From contig NZ_JAJAVB010000015.1 in the NCBI RefSeq assembly GCF_020615385.1, positions 77,047 to 141,046 on the forward strand: a stretch of DNA of 64,000 bases, written 5' to 3'. The position numbers and the translations under genes were made by a program. This document shows, piece by piece, positions 17,162 through 25,259 of this stretch (position 1 is its first letter; each line of letters begins with the position of its first letter). Under the pieces are notes generated by a model, which saw only the letters and a list, made by a program, of their open reading frames with translations, did no database searches and was not told the DNA's origin. Source of the stretch: Jiella soli (lineage in GTDB: Bacteria > Pseudomonadota > Alphaproteobacteria > Rhizobiales > Rhizobiaceae).

Positions 17162-17719
17162 TCACGTCCTGAGGCGCTGTCTCAGCCGGTCGATCGTGCG
17201 CGAAAAGAGCGCGGGATCATCGAGCGCCCGCGCCGCGACGAGGCCGCCCTGGATCGCGGCGATGGCGTCCTCCGCCAGCGCCTCGGATTCGCTCGGCGCG
17301 ACCCCCTCGCGCCGCAGCGCCGCGGCGAGCGCAGCCCGCCACGCACCGAAATAGCCTGCGACACGATCCGCGAAGCGGTCGCGCACGCAGCCGAGGGCGA
17401 AGCTGCCGATGAGGCAAACGCGGCGGCCAGAGTGGAAATAGGTTTCGACGCCGTCCAGCATCCGGGCGATCGCCTCGCCCGGATCGCTCGCATCGCGCAG
17501 CGGAGAGAAGATCTCGCGGGCGAACCAGGCGGCGATCTCATCCAGCACCGCCTCCGCCATCTCCTCCTTGCCGCCCGGAAAGAAATGATAGAGGCTGCCC
17601 TTGCCGAGACCGGTCGCTTCTGTGATGCGCGCGAGGCTCGCGCCTTCGTAGCCGTGCTCGCGGAACACCTCTGCGAGGCCGGAGATCGCCTCGGAGCGAT
17701 CGCGGGCGATCCGGGGCAT
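17162..17719 (-). CDS. TetR-family transcriptional regulator
   Basis: 185 residues with an N-terminal helix-turn-helix (about 8-52; FREHGYEGASLARITEATGLGKGSLYHFFPGGKEEMAEAVL) and a helical ligand domain containing GCLIGSFALG-type residues, close to the group that controls small oxidoreductase or NTF2-like genes. It starts three bases after the stop of the DUF1348 gene and is clearly co-transcribed with it. A near-perfect 22-bp palindrome upstream of that gene (18227-18248) is its likely operator, implying autoregulation. Confidence 0.88.
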   Translation of the reverse strand: MPRIARDRSEAISGLAEVFREHGYEGASLARITEATGLGKGSLYHFFPGGKEEMAEAVLDEIAAWFAREIFSPLRDASDPGEAIARMLDGVETYFHSGRRVCLIGSFALGCVRDRFADRVAGYFGAWRAALAAALRREGVAPSESEALAEDAIAAIQGGLVAARALDDPALFSRTIDRLRQRLRT

Positions 17720-17722
17720 CGT

Positions 17723-18196
17723 TCAGAGCTGGAGGTCGGAAAGGCCCGGATGCTCGTCCGGACGGACGCCCGACCGGTCCCAATGGAACAGCCGTTCCGC
17801 GCGCCCGATCGCGACGTCGTTGATCGAGGCATGGCGCTCCCGCATCAGGCCGTTTTCGTCGAACTCCCAGTTCTCGTTGCCGTAGGAGCGGTGCCACGCG
17901 CCTTCGGCATCGTGCCACTCATAGGCGAAGCGCACCGCGATGCGATTGTCGGTGAAGGCCCATAGTTCTTTGATCAGCCGGTATTCCTGCTCCTTCTCCC
18001 ATTTGCCGGTGAGAAAAGCGACGATCTCGGACCGGCCCTTCAGAAAGTCGCTGCGGTTCCGCCAGACGCTGTCCACCGTATAGGCGAGCGAGACGCGTTC
18101 GGGATCGCGCGTGTTCCAGGCGTTTTCGGCCGCGCGCACCTTCTGGATCGCGGTCTCCCGCGTGAAGGGCGGAACGGGCGGGCGAGATTCCGACAT
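17723..18196 (-). CDS. DUF1348 / NTF2-like fold protein
   Basis: 157 residues from the ATG at 18196, supported by GAGAGG upstream; a longer frame upstream crosses the operator and is unlikely. The sequence shows the DUF1348 pattern: [68 protein letters not shown] and [10 protein letters not shown], a compact alpha+beta barrel of the NTF2/SnoaL type. Enzymatic role unknown. It is followed after three bases by its TetR regulator, so it may respond to a small toxic or electrophilic compound. Confidence 0.85.
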   Translation of the reverse strand: MSESRPPVPPFTRETAIQKVRAAENAWNTRDPERVSLAYTVDSVWRNRSDFLKGRSEIVAFLTGKWEKEQEYRLIKELWAFTDNRIAVRFAYEWHDAEGAWHRSYGNENWEFDENGLMRERHASINDVAIGRAERLFHWDRSGVRPDEHPGLSDLQL

Positions 18197-18226
18197 GGAA
18201 GATCCTCTCGATGAACGGGCAGACGC

Positions 18227-18248
18227 GTCTTTACCGTTCGGTACAGAC
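18227..18248. promoter_or_regulatory. TetR-type operator, near-perfect 22-bp palindrome
   Basis: Arms GTCTtTACCG and CGGTAcAGAC face each other across TT, with a single mismatched pair (lower case). The site is 31-52 bases upstream of the DUF1348 start, and the divergent glyoxalase-like gene starts 118 bases on the other side. TACCG-NN-CGGTA cores are typical for TetR regulators, and one is encoded in the adjacent operon. Confidence 0.65.
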
Positions 18249-18365
18249 GCCGTCAATCGCCTATCGCGCCTGATCCGAGCAGGATTTTTGCTGATCGCTG
18301 ATTGCCATGCAGCCGCACCTCGGGCTCATCATGCGCCTCGAACCGCTTCAGGGAGAGAGATAGCC

Positions 18366-18733
18366 ATGACTATCCTCGGTCTCGATCACGTCCAACTCGC
18401 CATGCCGGCCGGTGGAGAGGACTCGGCCCGCGCCTTCTATCGCGACATTCTCGGCATTCCCGAGGTGGAGAAGCCGGCGCATCTCGCCGCTCGCGGCGGC
18501 TGCTGGTTCGAAAGCGGCGCCCTGAAGATCCATCTCGGCGTCGAGGCGGGCTTCTCTCCGGCCCGCAAGGCGCATCCGGCGCTGATCGTCGACGACCTTC
18601 CCCGGCTCGTCGCTGCGATGGAGACGGCCGGCCATCGCGTAATCGAGGACCAGCCGCTCGAGGGTTACGAGCGGCGCTATGCCGACGCGACCCCTTCGGC
18701 AACAGAATCGAGCTGATGCAGAAGGTCGGCTGA
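18366..18733 (+). pseudogene. Glyoxalase/VOC-family protein with C-terminal frameshift
   Basis: The frame from 18366 (GGGAGAGAGA upstream) reads as a standard VOC protein: LDHVQLAMPAGGEDSARAFYRDILG, GCWFESGALKIHLG, then GYERRYADA. There it breaks: the frame ends TPSATESS at 18716, while another frame from about 18686 reads DPFGNRIELMQKVG to a stop at 18733, exactly the ending expected, including the metal-ligand Glu. One missing base (or two extra) around 18686-18690 would restore it. Either a recent inactivation or a sequencing error. Divergent from the DUF1348-tetR operon. Confidence 0.7.
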
Positions 18734-18824
18734 CCGAGACGACAGCGGGCGACGATTGGGTGCCCGATCGGGGTCAGACAGACGCCTGCCGCCGATGGGC
18801 CGGCAGCCCGGAAATGGATGCCTC

Positions 18825-19712
18825 TCAGCGCTTCTGGGGCAGGTCGATCCCGGGAAACACCTTGATCACTGCGCTGTCGTCGAGTTGGCCATGGCCGGCG
18901 GCGCTGGCGGTGGCGAACATGGAATAGGCGGTCGTCGCCAGCGGCAGCGGAAACTTCAGAGCAAGGCCGGTTTCGGTGACGAGGCCGAGATCCTTGACGA
19001 AGATGTCGACCATCGAGGTCGGCGTATAGTCGCCGTCGACGACGTGCCGCATGCGGTTTTCGAACATCCACGAATTGCCGGCGGCATGGGTGACGACGTC
19101 GTACATGGTTTCGAGCGGGATGCCGGCCTTTGCGGCGAGCGCCATCGCCTCCGCGCCGGCGGCGATGTGGACGCCGGCAAGGAGCTGATGGATGATCTTT
19201 ACGGTCGCGCCGTCGCCGATCGTCTCGGAGATCCGATAGACCGTCGCCGCCACGGCATCCAGCACCGGCTGCAGCGCGTCGAAGGTCGCCGTCGGGCCGG
19301 CCGCCATCACCGTCATCTCGCCGGACCCGGCCTTCGCCGGTCCGCCGGAGACCGGCGCGTCGAGCATCGGATGGCCGCGGGCGGCGAGATCGGCGCCGAG
19401 CGCCTTTGCGTCGGCGACGGAGATCGTCGCGGACATCATCACCGGCGCCCCCGGCGTCAGTTCTTCAAGGATTCCGCCCTCGCCGAGCAGTGCCGCGCGG
19501 GCCTGCTGGGCATTGACGGTGAGGACCAGCGCCGCTTCGACGGGGGCGTTCAGTTCGGCTCCGGTGGACGCACCTTCCGCGCCGCCGGCCTCGACCAGCG
19601 CCTGCCAGGCCGTCTCGCGCGGGTCGACACCCGCGACCGCGTGTCCCGCGGCAATCAGCGACTTCTCCGCCCCCATGCCCATCGAGCCGAGACCGATCAC
19701 CGCGACGCGCAT
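18825..19712 (-). CDS. ltnD: L-threonate dehydrogenase
   Basis: 295-residue beta-hydroxyacid dehydrogenase. It has the N-terminal VIGLGSMGMGAEKSL dinucleotide motif, MLDAPVSGGPAKAGSG, the catalytic Lys in ATVKIIHQLLAGVH and the AGNSWMFENRMRH segment diagnostic of LtnD, which oxidises L-threonate to 2-oxo-tetronate. AAAGGTG precedes the ATG. It is last in the minus-strand ABC importer operon (122 bases after the second permease), linking the importer to C4 acid use. The OtnC/OtnK/OtnI partners that normally follow in the pathway are not in this window. Confidence 0.86.
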   Translation of the reverse strand: MRVAVIGLGSMGMGAEKSLIAAGHAVAGVDPRETAWQALVEAGGAEGASTGAELNAPVEAALVLTVNAQQARAALLGEGGILEELTPGAPVMMSATISVADAKALGADLAARGHPMLDAPVSGGPAKAGSGEMTVMAAGPTATFDALQPVLDAVAATVYRISETIGDGATVKIIHQLLAGVHIAAGAEAMALAAKAGIPLETMYDVVTHAAGNSWMFENRMRHVVDGDYTPTSMVDIFVKDLGLVTETGLALKFPLPLATTAYSMFATASAAGHGQLDDSAVIKVFPGIDLPQKR

Positions 19713-19834
19713 GGCTTCACCTTTCTCTGCATGATGCCGGATCGCGAGACGGCTGTATCCCGCGCCCGAACCGTTGGCGGCTCAACGGCTTCGTGCCCGC
19801 CGACCGAAGGCGCCGGGCACTTTTCCGCCTCGTC

Positions 19835-20734
19835 TCACTCCTTCACGGCGCCGGTCATCGACGAGACGTAGTAGTCGACGAAGAAGGAGTAGAGGATCAC
19901 CACCGGCAGCGAGCCGAGCAGCGCCCCGGACATCAGGGCCCCCCATTCGTAGATGTCGCCCCGCACGAGTTCGGTGAGGACGCCGACCGGGACGGTCTTG
20001 TTCTCCGAGGAGGAGATGAAGGTCAGCGCGTAGATGAACTCGTTCCAGGACAGGGTGAAGGCGAAGATGCCGGCCGAGATCAGGCCCGGCACCGCCAGGG
20101 GCAGCACGACCTTGGTCAGGATCTGCCAGCGCGTCGCCCCGTCGACCAGCGCGGATTCCTCGAGCTCGAAGGGGATCGTACGGAAATAGCCCATCAGGAG
20201 CCAGGTGCAGAACGGGATGAGGAAGGTCGGATAGGTCAGGATCAGCGCCAGGCGCGAATCGAAGATGCCGACCTGGAAGACGATGAAGGCGAGCGGGATG
20301 AACAGGATCGAGGGCGGTACGAGATAGGCCAGGAAGATCAGGAGCCCGGTCACCCGCGCACCGGTGAAGCGGATGCGCTCGATCGCATAGGCGGCGAAGA
20401 CGGAGGCCGCGAGCGAAATCGCCGTCGAGGCCACCGCCACGAGCATCGTGTTCCACAGCCAGCCCGGATAGGAGGTCTCGAACAACAGGAACCGGATGTG
20501 CTCCAGCGTCGGCTGTACCACCCAGAACGGGCTGTAGTCCGTGTAATTGGTTAGCTGGTGGTCGGGCTTAACGGCAGTGATCGCCATCCAGTAGAAGGGA
20601 AACAACAGGACGAAGACGAACACGGCCAGCGGCAGATAGACGGTGATAATGCGCCGCGGCAGCGTCTTGAACTGGTCCATCCCCTCCGAATGGTCCTCGA
20701 CGACGGGGCGGCGGGCGGCGGTTTGCTGGCTCAT
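19835..20734 (-). CDS. Sugar ABC transporter permease, MalG type
   Basis: 299 residues from the ATG at 20734, selected by CAGGAG six bases upstream (a start 13 codons earlier is less likely). Six transmembrane helices are apparent, and the EAA loop interacting with the ATPase is present as ELEESALVDGATRWQILTKVVLPLAVPGL. It ends AVKE. It pairs with the MalF-type permease 25 bases upstream as the inner-membrane channel of a CUT1 importer. Confidence 0.88.
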   Translation of the reverse strand: MSQQTAARRPVVEDHSEGMDQFKTLPRRIITVYLPLAVFVFVLLFPFYWMAITAVKPDHQLTNYTDYSPFWVVQPTLEHIRFLLFETSYPGWLWNTMLVAVASTAISLAASVFAAYAIERIRFTGARVTGLLIFLAYLVPPSILFIPLAFIVFQVGIFDSRLALILTYPTFLIPFCTWLLMGYFRTIPFELEESALVDGATRWQILTKVVLPLAVPGLISAGIFAFTLSWNEFIYALTFISSSENKTVPVGVLTELVRGDIYEWGALMSGALLGSLPVVILYSFFVDYYVSSMTGAVKE

Positions 20735-20759
20735 GATCGTCTCCTGAAGGTCCGCACGC

Positions 20760-21716
20760 TCAATCGTTCCCACCCTGCTGCCATTTGCGCCGCTGCAGCC
20801 CGAAGAACGAGAACAGGATCGCCGCGAGCAGGAAGGGGATCATGGCGACGGCGATCGCCGCGCCCTCGCCCAGCTGGCCGCCGGGAATCGCCCGCTGGAA
20901 GGAGAGCGTCGCCATCAGATGCGTCGCGTTCACCGGGCCGCCGCGCGTCAGAACGTAGATCAGCTGGAAGTCGGTGAAGGTGAAAAGCACCGAGAAGGTC
21001 ATCACCACCGCGATGATCGGCGTGAGCAGCGGCAGCGTCACCTTGGTGAAGCGCTGCCAGGAGGTCGCGCCGTCGAGGGCGGCCGCTTCGTTCAGCGACT
21101 GCGGGATGGTCTGCAGGCCCGCGAGCAGCGAGATCGCGACGAAGGGAATGCCGCGCCAGACATTGGCGGCGATCACCGAGGCCCGGGCGGTGTTGGGATC
21201 GCCGAGGAAGTTGATCGGCTGGTCGATCCAACCCCACTGCATCAGGACCCAGGAAATGATCGAGAACTGCGAATCGTAGATCCACCAGAAGGCCAGCGCC
21301 GAGAGCACCGTCGGAACCACCCAGGGCAGGAGGATGATCGCCCGGAAGAAGTTCTTGAACGGAAGATGCTCGTTGAGGATCAGCGCCAGCCACAGGCCGA
21401 GGACGAATTTCAGGACCGAGGCGACGAAGGTGTAGAGGATGGTGTTGTAGACGGCGAGCCAGAAGACCGGGTCGTCGAACAGCCATATATAGTTTTCAAG
21501 GCCGATGAAGACGCCGCTCCGGCCGATCGTCGTGTCGGTGAAGCCGAGCCAGACGCCGAGCCCGAGCGGATAGGTGAGGAAGCAGAGGAGAAACGCCGCC
21601 GCCGGCAGCATGAACAAAAAGCCGAGCCCGTTGCGGCTTTCGACGAAGCGCTGCATGAGGCCCGGACGGGCGCCCGCACCGCCGCGGCCCCGTGAAGTCG
21701 TGTCGATCGTCGCCAT
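20760..21716 (-). CDS. Sugar ABC transporter permease, MalF type
   Basis: 318 residues from the ATG at 21716 (AGAGG and GGAG upstream). Six predicted membrane helices start near residue 30 after a Gly/Arg-rich cytoplasmic tail. The EAA loop reads SLNEAAALDGATSWQRFTKVTLPLLTPI. It is separated from the solute-binding protein gene by a 224-base gap that contains a very stable hairpin, typical of importer operons where the binding protein is made in excess. Confidence 0.88.
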   Translation of the reverse strand: MATIDTTSRGRGGAGARPGLMQRFVESRNGLGFLFMLPAAAFLLCFLTYPLGLGVWLGFTDTTIGRSGVFIGLENYIWLFDDPVFWLAVYNTILYTFVASVLKFVLGLWLALILNEHLPFKNFFRAIILLPWVVPTVLSALAFWWIYDSQFSIISWVLMQWGWIDQPINFLGDPNTARASVIAANVWRGIPFVAISLLAGLQTIPQSLNEAAALDGATSWQRFTKVTLPLLTPIIAVVMTFSVLFTFTDFQLIYVLTRGGPVNATHLMATLSFQRAIPGGQLGEGAAIAVAMIPFLLAAILFSFFGLQRRKWQQGGND

Positions 21717-21811
21717 GCCTCTTCGCTCCTTCGCGATGAAATCCATGCGGTTGCCATCTTAGCGGCCGTCTCGTCCCGAGCCCGATCCGATGGGTGAGCC
21801 GGCGGCCTGCA

Positions 21812-21835
21812 AGGGCGAGGCTCGCGCCTCGCCCT
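21812..21835 (-). repeat. Perfect 10-bp intercistronic stem-loop after the binding-protein gene
   Basis: AGGGCGAGGC and GCCTCGCCCT close a four-base loop (TCGC) in the gap between the solute-binding protein stop (21941) and the first permease start (21716). In importer operons such elements protect the upstream message from 3' decay or attenuate transcription, giving excess binding protein. No T-run is present. Confidence 0.55.
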
Positions 21836-21940
21836 CATCCGTACGAACAGGTCCGCCCCTCCCATCAGCCCCCTTGCCCCGCCGCAGCCGGCAAGCGGGC
21901 CGGCGCGGCAGGGACGAGGCGCTGGGAGGATGCCTTTCGT

Positions 21941-23257
21941 TCAGCGATAGTAGCGCGCGATCCGGCGATGCGCGTTCTTGATCGCCTCGTCGGCCGAGCG
22001 CTGGCCGGTGACCGCCTCGGCGAACATGTCGACGAGGACGTAGTCGGCCATCACGCCCGCCGAGGCCGGTCCGAGCGGGCCGGCCCAGCCGTTCGGCCGC
22101 AGGCTCGCGGACGCCCGCGAATAGGGCTCGTGGATCGGGTTCGACGTCCAGACCGGATTGTCGGCGAACGCCTTCAGCGGCTGGCAGCAATAGGCGCTCG
22201 CGCCTTCCAGCCAGGCGTTGAACTTCTCCGGCTGGAACATGAAGGCGATGTAGGCCTTGGCCGCTTCCGGATATTTGGTGTGCTTGAAGATGTTGAGCGT
22301 CGAGGTCTGGTGCAGTTCGACCGACTTGCCCACGGGGCCGACAGGCAGATTGGTGGTGCGGATGTCCTCGGCGATCTCGGCCATCGCCGGATCCTTCTTC
22401 GCCGCGTAGTAGAGCGAAACGCCGTTGGCCGTCAGCGAGATTTGCCCGGCGAGGAAGGCACGGTTGTTGTTGATATCGAGCCAGCTCTCGGTGCCCGGAA
22501 TGAAGGTCGCGTAGAGCTTCTTGGCATAGTCGATCGCGGCCCGCGTCTCCGGGCTGTCGATCGCCGGTTTGCCGTTCTCGTCAACCGTCATGCCGCCGTG
22601 GCTCCACAGGAGCCAGTGCGCGTAGTTGTTGCCGTCGCCGACGGCCTTGCCGTGCGGGAAGCCGGCGGGCGTACCCTTGTCCTTCATCGCCTTGCACAGC
22701 TCGAGAAAGCCGTCGGTCTCCTGCGGGAACTCGGAGAATCCGGCTGCCTTCACATGGCTGTCGCGATAGCAGACGGCGTTGCCGATGGCGCAGAGCGGCA
22801 CGGCGATGAACTTGTCGCCCTGCGTCGCATAGCCCCTGAGGCCGTCGTACCAGCCGCCATTCGCCTCCCCGAGGCCATTGGCGAGATCGGTGACGTCGAC
22901 GAGCTTGTCAGGATACTGGAACGGGTCGTCGAACCAGCTCATCACCATGTCGGGACCCGATCCGACATTCGCCGCGACGGCCGCCTTCGGACGCACGTCC
23001 TCCCAGCTTTCCTGATCGATCTGCACGGGAACGCCGGTCGCCTCGGTGAACGCCTTGGTATTGGCGTTCCAGGCCGCCTCTTCGCCGCCGACGAACGGCA
23101 CCCAGCGCAGAAGCCGAAGCGATGCGCCCTTTTCCGGGGTGAAGGTCGGCATCGTGCCCTGCGCGAAGGCGCCGCGGCTGCCCGCGAATCCGCCAAGCGC
23201 CGCGCCGGCCACGAGGCCCGCCGTGCCCTGCAATAAGGTTCTGCGATCGATGGTCAT
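21941..23257 (-). CDS. Sugar ABC transporter substrate-binding protein, Tat-exported
   Basis: 438 residues. The N-terminus MTIDRRTLLQGTAGLVAG is a twin-arginine signal with a DRRTLLQ motif, hydrophobic core and GAFAQ cleavage site. The mature domain is a family 1 solute-binding fold (LRLLRWVPFVGGEEAAWNANTKAFTEATGVPV, GSGPDMVMSWFDDPFQYPDKLVD). AGGAGGAG precedes the ATG. It delivers a sugar or sugar acid to the MalF/MalG permeases encoded downstream. The ligand is not known; context suggests the substrate of the neighbouring sugar-acid pathway. Confidence 0.88.
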   Translation of the reverse strand: MTIDRRTLLQGTAGLVAGAALGGFAGSRGAFAQGTMPTFTPEKGASLRLLRWVPFVGGEEAAWNANTKAFTEATGVPVQIDQESWEDVRPKAAVAANVGSGPDMVMSWFDDPFQYPDKLVDVTDLANGLGEANGGWYDGLRGYATQGDKFIAVPLCAIGNAVCYRDSHVKAAGFSEFPQETDGFLELCKAMKDKGTPAGFPHGKAVGDGNNYAHWLLWSHGGMTVDENGKPAIDSPETRAAIDYAKKLYATFIPGTESWLDINNNRAFLAGQISLTANGVSLYYAAKKDPAMAEIAEDIRTTNLPVGPVGKSVELHQTSTLNIFKHTKYPEAAKAYIAFMFQPEKFNAWLEGASAYCCQPLKAFADNPVWTSNPIHEPYSRASASLRPNGWAGPLGPASAGVMADYVLVDMFAEAVTGQRSADEAIKNAHRRIARYYR

Positions 23258-23426
23258 GAAATCTCCTCCTCTTTGATAGCGGGATCCTCCGCCCGGGCCG
23301 CCTCGGACAGCGGCTCCCGCGCCCGCTGTCGTCGTCGTCGACCCATCGCCCGGACCAGCGCCCAGAGGGCTTGCCGGTCTCGGCAGATCTTTTCGCAGCC
23401 CCTCCCCGGGCTCCGGACGGCCTTAA

Positions 23427-24491
23427 TCAGGCTGACAAGCGTTCGCCTCCCTTGGCGTCGAAGATGTGGATCGCCCCAGGATCGAAGGAGACCTTCAACT
23501 CCTCGCCAGGGCCCGCCGCGATCCGCTCCCGAAACACGCAGGTCACCTCGCTGGCGCCGAGCTTGGCGACGACATGCGTCTCCGAGCCGGTCGGCTCCAC
23601 GACTTCGATCAGCAGAGGAATGTCGCCGCCGAGCCGGACCGCCTCCGGCCGCACGCCGTAGACGAGCTCGCGGCCGGGCTCCGCCCGTCCGGGCGCACTC
23701 ACAGGCAGACGCACGCCGTCGCCGGTGACAAACACCGTGCGGTCCGACGCATCGAGCTTGCCGGTCAGCATGTTCATGGCCGGCGAGCCGATGAAACCGG
23801 CGACGAACAGGTTGTTCGGCCGGTCGTATAGATCGAGCGGCGCACCGACCTGCTCGACGATCCCGTCATGCATGACGACGATCTTGTCGGCCATGGTCAT
23901 CGCCTCGATCTGGTCGTGCGTGACATAGACCGTGGTTGTCTTAAGCCGCTGGTGGAGGTTCTTCATCTCGGTCCGCATCGAGACTCGGAGCTTGGCGTCG
24001 AGATTCGACAGAGGCTCGTCGAACAGGAAGACCTGGGGTTCGCGGACGATCGCCCGGCCCATCGCGACGCGCTGGCGCTGGCCGCCGGAAAGCTGGCGCG
24101 GGTAGCGGTCGAGGAGATGCGACAGGCCGAGGATCTCGGCCGCCGGCCGGACCCTCTCCGCGATCTCCGCCTTCGAGACCCCCTTCAGCTTGAGCGAAAA
24201 GCCCATGTTCTCCGCCACCGTGATGTGCGGATAGAGCGCGTAGTTCTGGAATACCATGGCGATGTCGCGCTCTTTCGGCGGCAGCGCGTTCACGACCCTG
24301 TCGCCGATCAGGATTTCGCCACCGGAGACGTGCTCGAGCCCCGCCAACATCCTCAACAGCGTCGACTTCCCGCAACCGGACGGTCCGACCAGAACGACGA
24401 ACTGTCCCTCGTCGATGTCGATCGATACGCCGTGCAGGACCTCCACCGATCCGAACGCCTTGCGGACGCCGCGGAACGCCACCGATGCCAT
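23427..24491 (-). CDS. ugpC: ABC transporter ATP-binding protein, UgpC/MalK type
   Basis: 354 residues from the ATG at 24491, where the conserved MASVAFRGVRKAFG opening begins. Walker A GPSGCGKST, Q-loop FQNYALYPH, signature LSGGQRQRVAMGRA, Walker B VFLFDEPLSN and the H-loop VTHDQ are all intact. The C-terminal OB-fold regulatory domain contains GVRPEAVRL. It is first in the minus-strand importer operon, 169 bases before the binding-protein gene, and faces a 303-base divergent promoter region shared with rirA. Confidence 0.9.
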   Translation of the reverse strand: MASVAFRGVRKAFGSVEVLHGVSIDIDEGQFVVLVGPSGCGKSTLLRMLAGLEHVSGGEILIGDRVVNALPPKERDIAMVFQNYALYPHITVAENMGFSLKLKGVSKAEIAERVRPAAEILGLSHLLDRYPRQLSGGQRQRVAMGRAIVREPQVFLFDEPLSNLDAKLRVSMRTEMKNLHQRLKTTTVYVTHDQIEAMTMADKIVVMHDGIVEQVGAPLDLYDRPNNLFVAGFIGSPAMNMLTGKLDASDRTVFVTGDGVRLPVSAPGRAEPGRELVYGVRPEAVRLGGDIPLLIEVVEPTGSETHVVAKLGASEVTCVFRERIAAGPGEELKVSFDPGAIHIFDAKGGERLSA

Positions 24492-24794
24492 ATGTTTCCC
24501 CGCCTTAATGTATTCGTTGGCGGGCATAGTGGCCGGGAAAGCGGTCGGGCGCAACCGGTCTCGACCGGCGCCAGGCCGCAGCGCCGCCTTGTTTCACCAA
24601 CATCAAGCGATCCGTGGCAAACGCGCCTGTCTCGCCGTTTGCGGCGAACTGGCCTGTATACGCTGGGATTTCCGGATCGCGGCGCGGCACACTGCGGACC
24701 GATCCGAGCGCACGGCTTTGAATCCTTCCTGGAATTGTTCTAAAGGATTAGCGACGAACAGGTCAGGGCGGCATCGGCCGCCAGAGGATTCTTC
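24492..24794. other. 303-bp divergent promoter region between the ABC operon and rirA
   Basis: The region holds a GTATAC palindrome (24656-24661) in CTGTATACGCTG and, on the plus strand, TTGAAT (24718-24723) and TAAAGG (24741-24746) with a 17-base spacer, a weak candidate promoter for rirA. AGAGGA before 24795 is the rirA ribosome site. No gene is seen. Confidence 0.45.
24654..24666. promoter_or_regulatory. GTATAC-centred candidate GntR operator upstream of the importer
   Basis: CTGTATACGCTGG contains the palindrome GTATAC (24656-24661), 165 bases upstream of the ATPase start. It shares TGTATACGCTG with the site upstream of the SDR at 14329 and TGTATACG with that upstream of the dehydratase. 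Suggests co-control of uptake and catabolism by the GntR protein at 13452. Confidence 0.42.
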
Positions 24795-25259
24795 ATGCGT
24801 CTCACCCGACAGACCAATTATGCGATCCGGATCCTGATGTACTGCGCCGCCAATGGCGACCGCCTCAGCCGTATCCGCGAAATCGCGGCCGCCTATGCAG
24901 CGTCCGAACTCTTCCTGTTCAAGATTCTCCAGCCGCTCGTCGAAGTCGGCATGGTCGAGACGCTCCGCGGCCGCAATGGCGGCATCCGCCTGGCCAAGCC
25001 TGCCGAGACGATCACGCTCAAGGACGTCGTGCAGGCGACCGAGGAGAGCTTCGCCCTCGCCGAATGCTTCGAGACCGGTGCCGTCGACTGCCCGCTTATC
25101 GACAATTGCGGGTTGAACGCCGCTTTGCGCGAAGCGCTGGACGCCTTCATGAACGCGCTCGGCCAATATTCGATCGCCGATCTCGTGGCCGACAGCGGTT
25201 TCATGCGCCGCCGCCTGGGGCTGACCGGTGTCGAGACTGCTCCCGCGACGGTGAACTAA
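24795..25259 (+). CDS. rirA: Rrf2-family iron-responsive regulator RirA
   Basis: 154 residues starting MRLTRQTNYAIRILMYCAAN, which is the RirA opening. A winged helix occupies about residues 5-70 (AASELFLFKILQPLVEVGMVETLRGRNGGIRL), and three cysteines at 91, 99 and 105 (AECF, VDCP, DNCGL) are the Fe-S ligands of the family. RirA represses iron uptake genes in rhizobia when its cluster is intact. AGAGGA precedes the ATG. No iron genes are adjacent, so it acts at distant targets. Its presence supports a Hyphomicrobiales host. Confidence 0.91.
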   Translation: MRLTRQTNYAIRILMYCAANGDRLSRIREIAAAYAASELFLFKILQPLVEVGMVETLRGRNGGIRLAKPAETITLKDVVQATEESFALAECFETGAVDCPLIDNCGLNAALREALDAFMNALGQYSIADLVADSGFMRRRLGLTGVETAPATVN

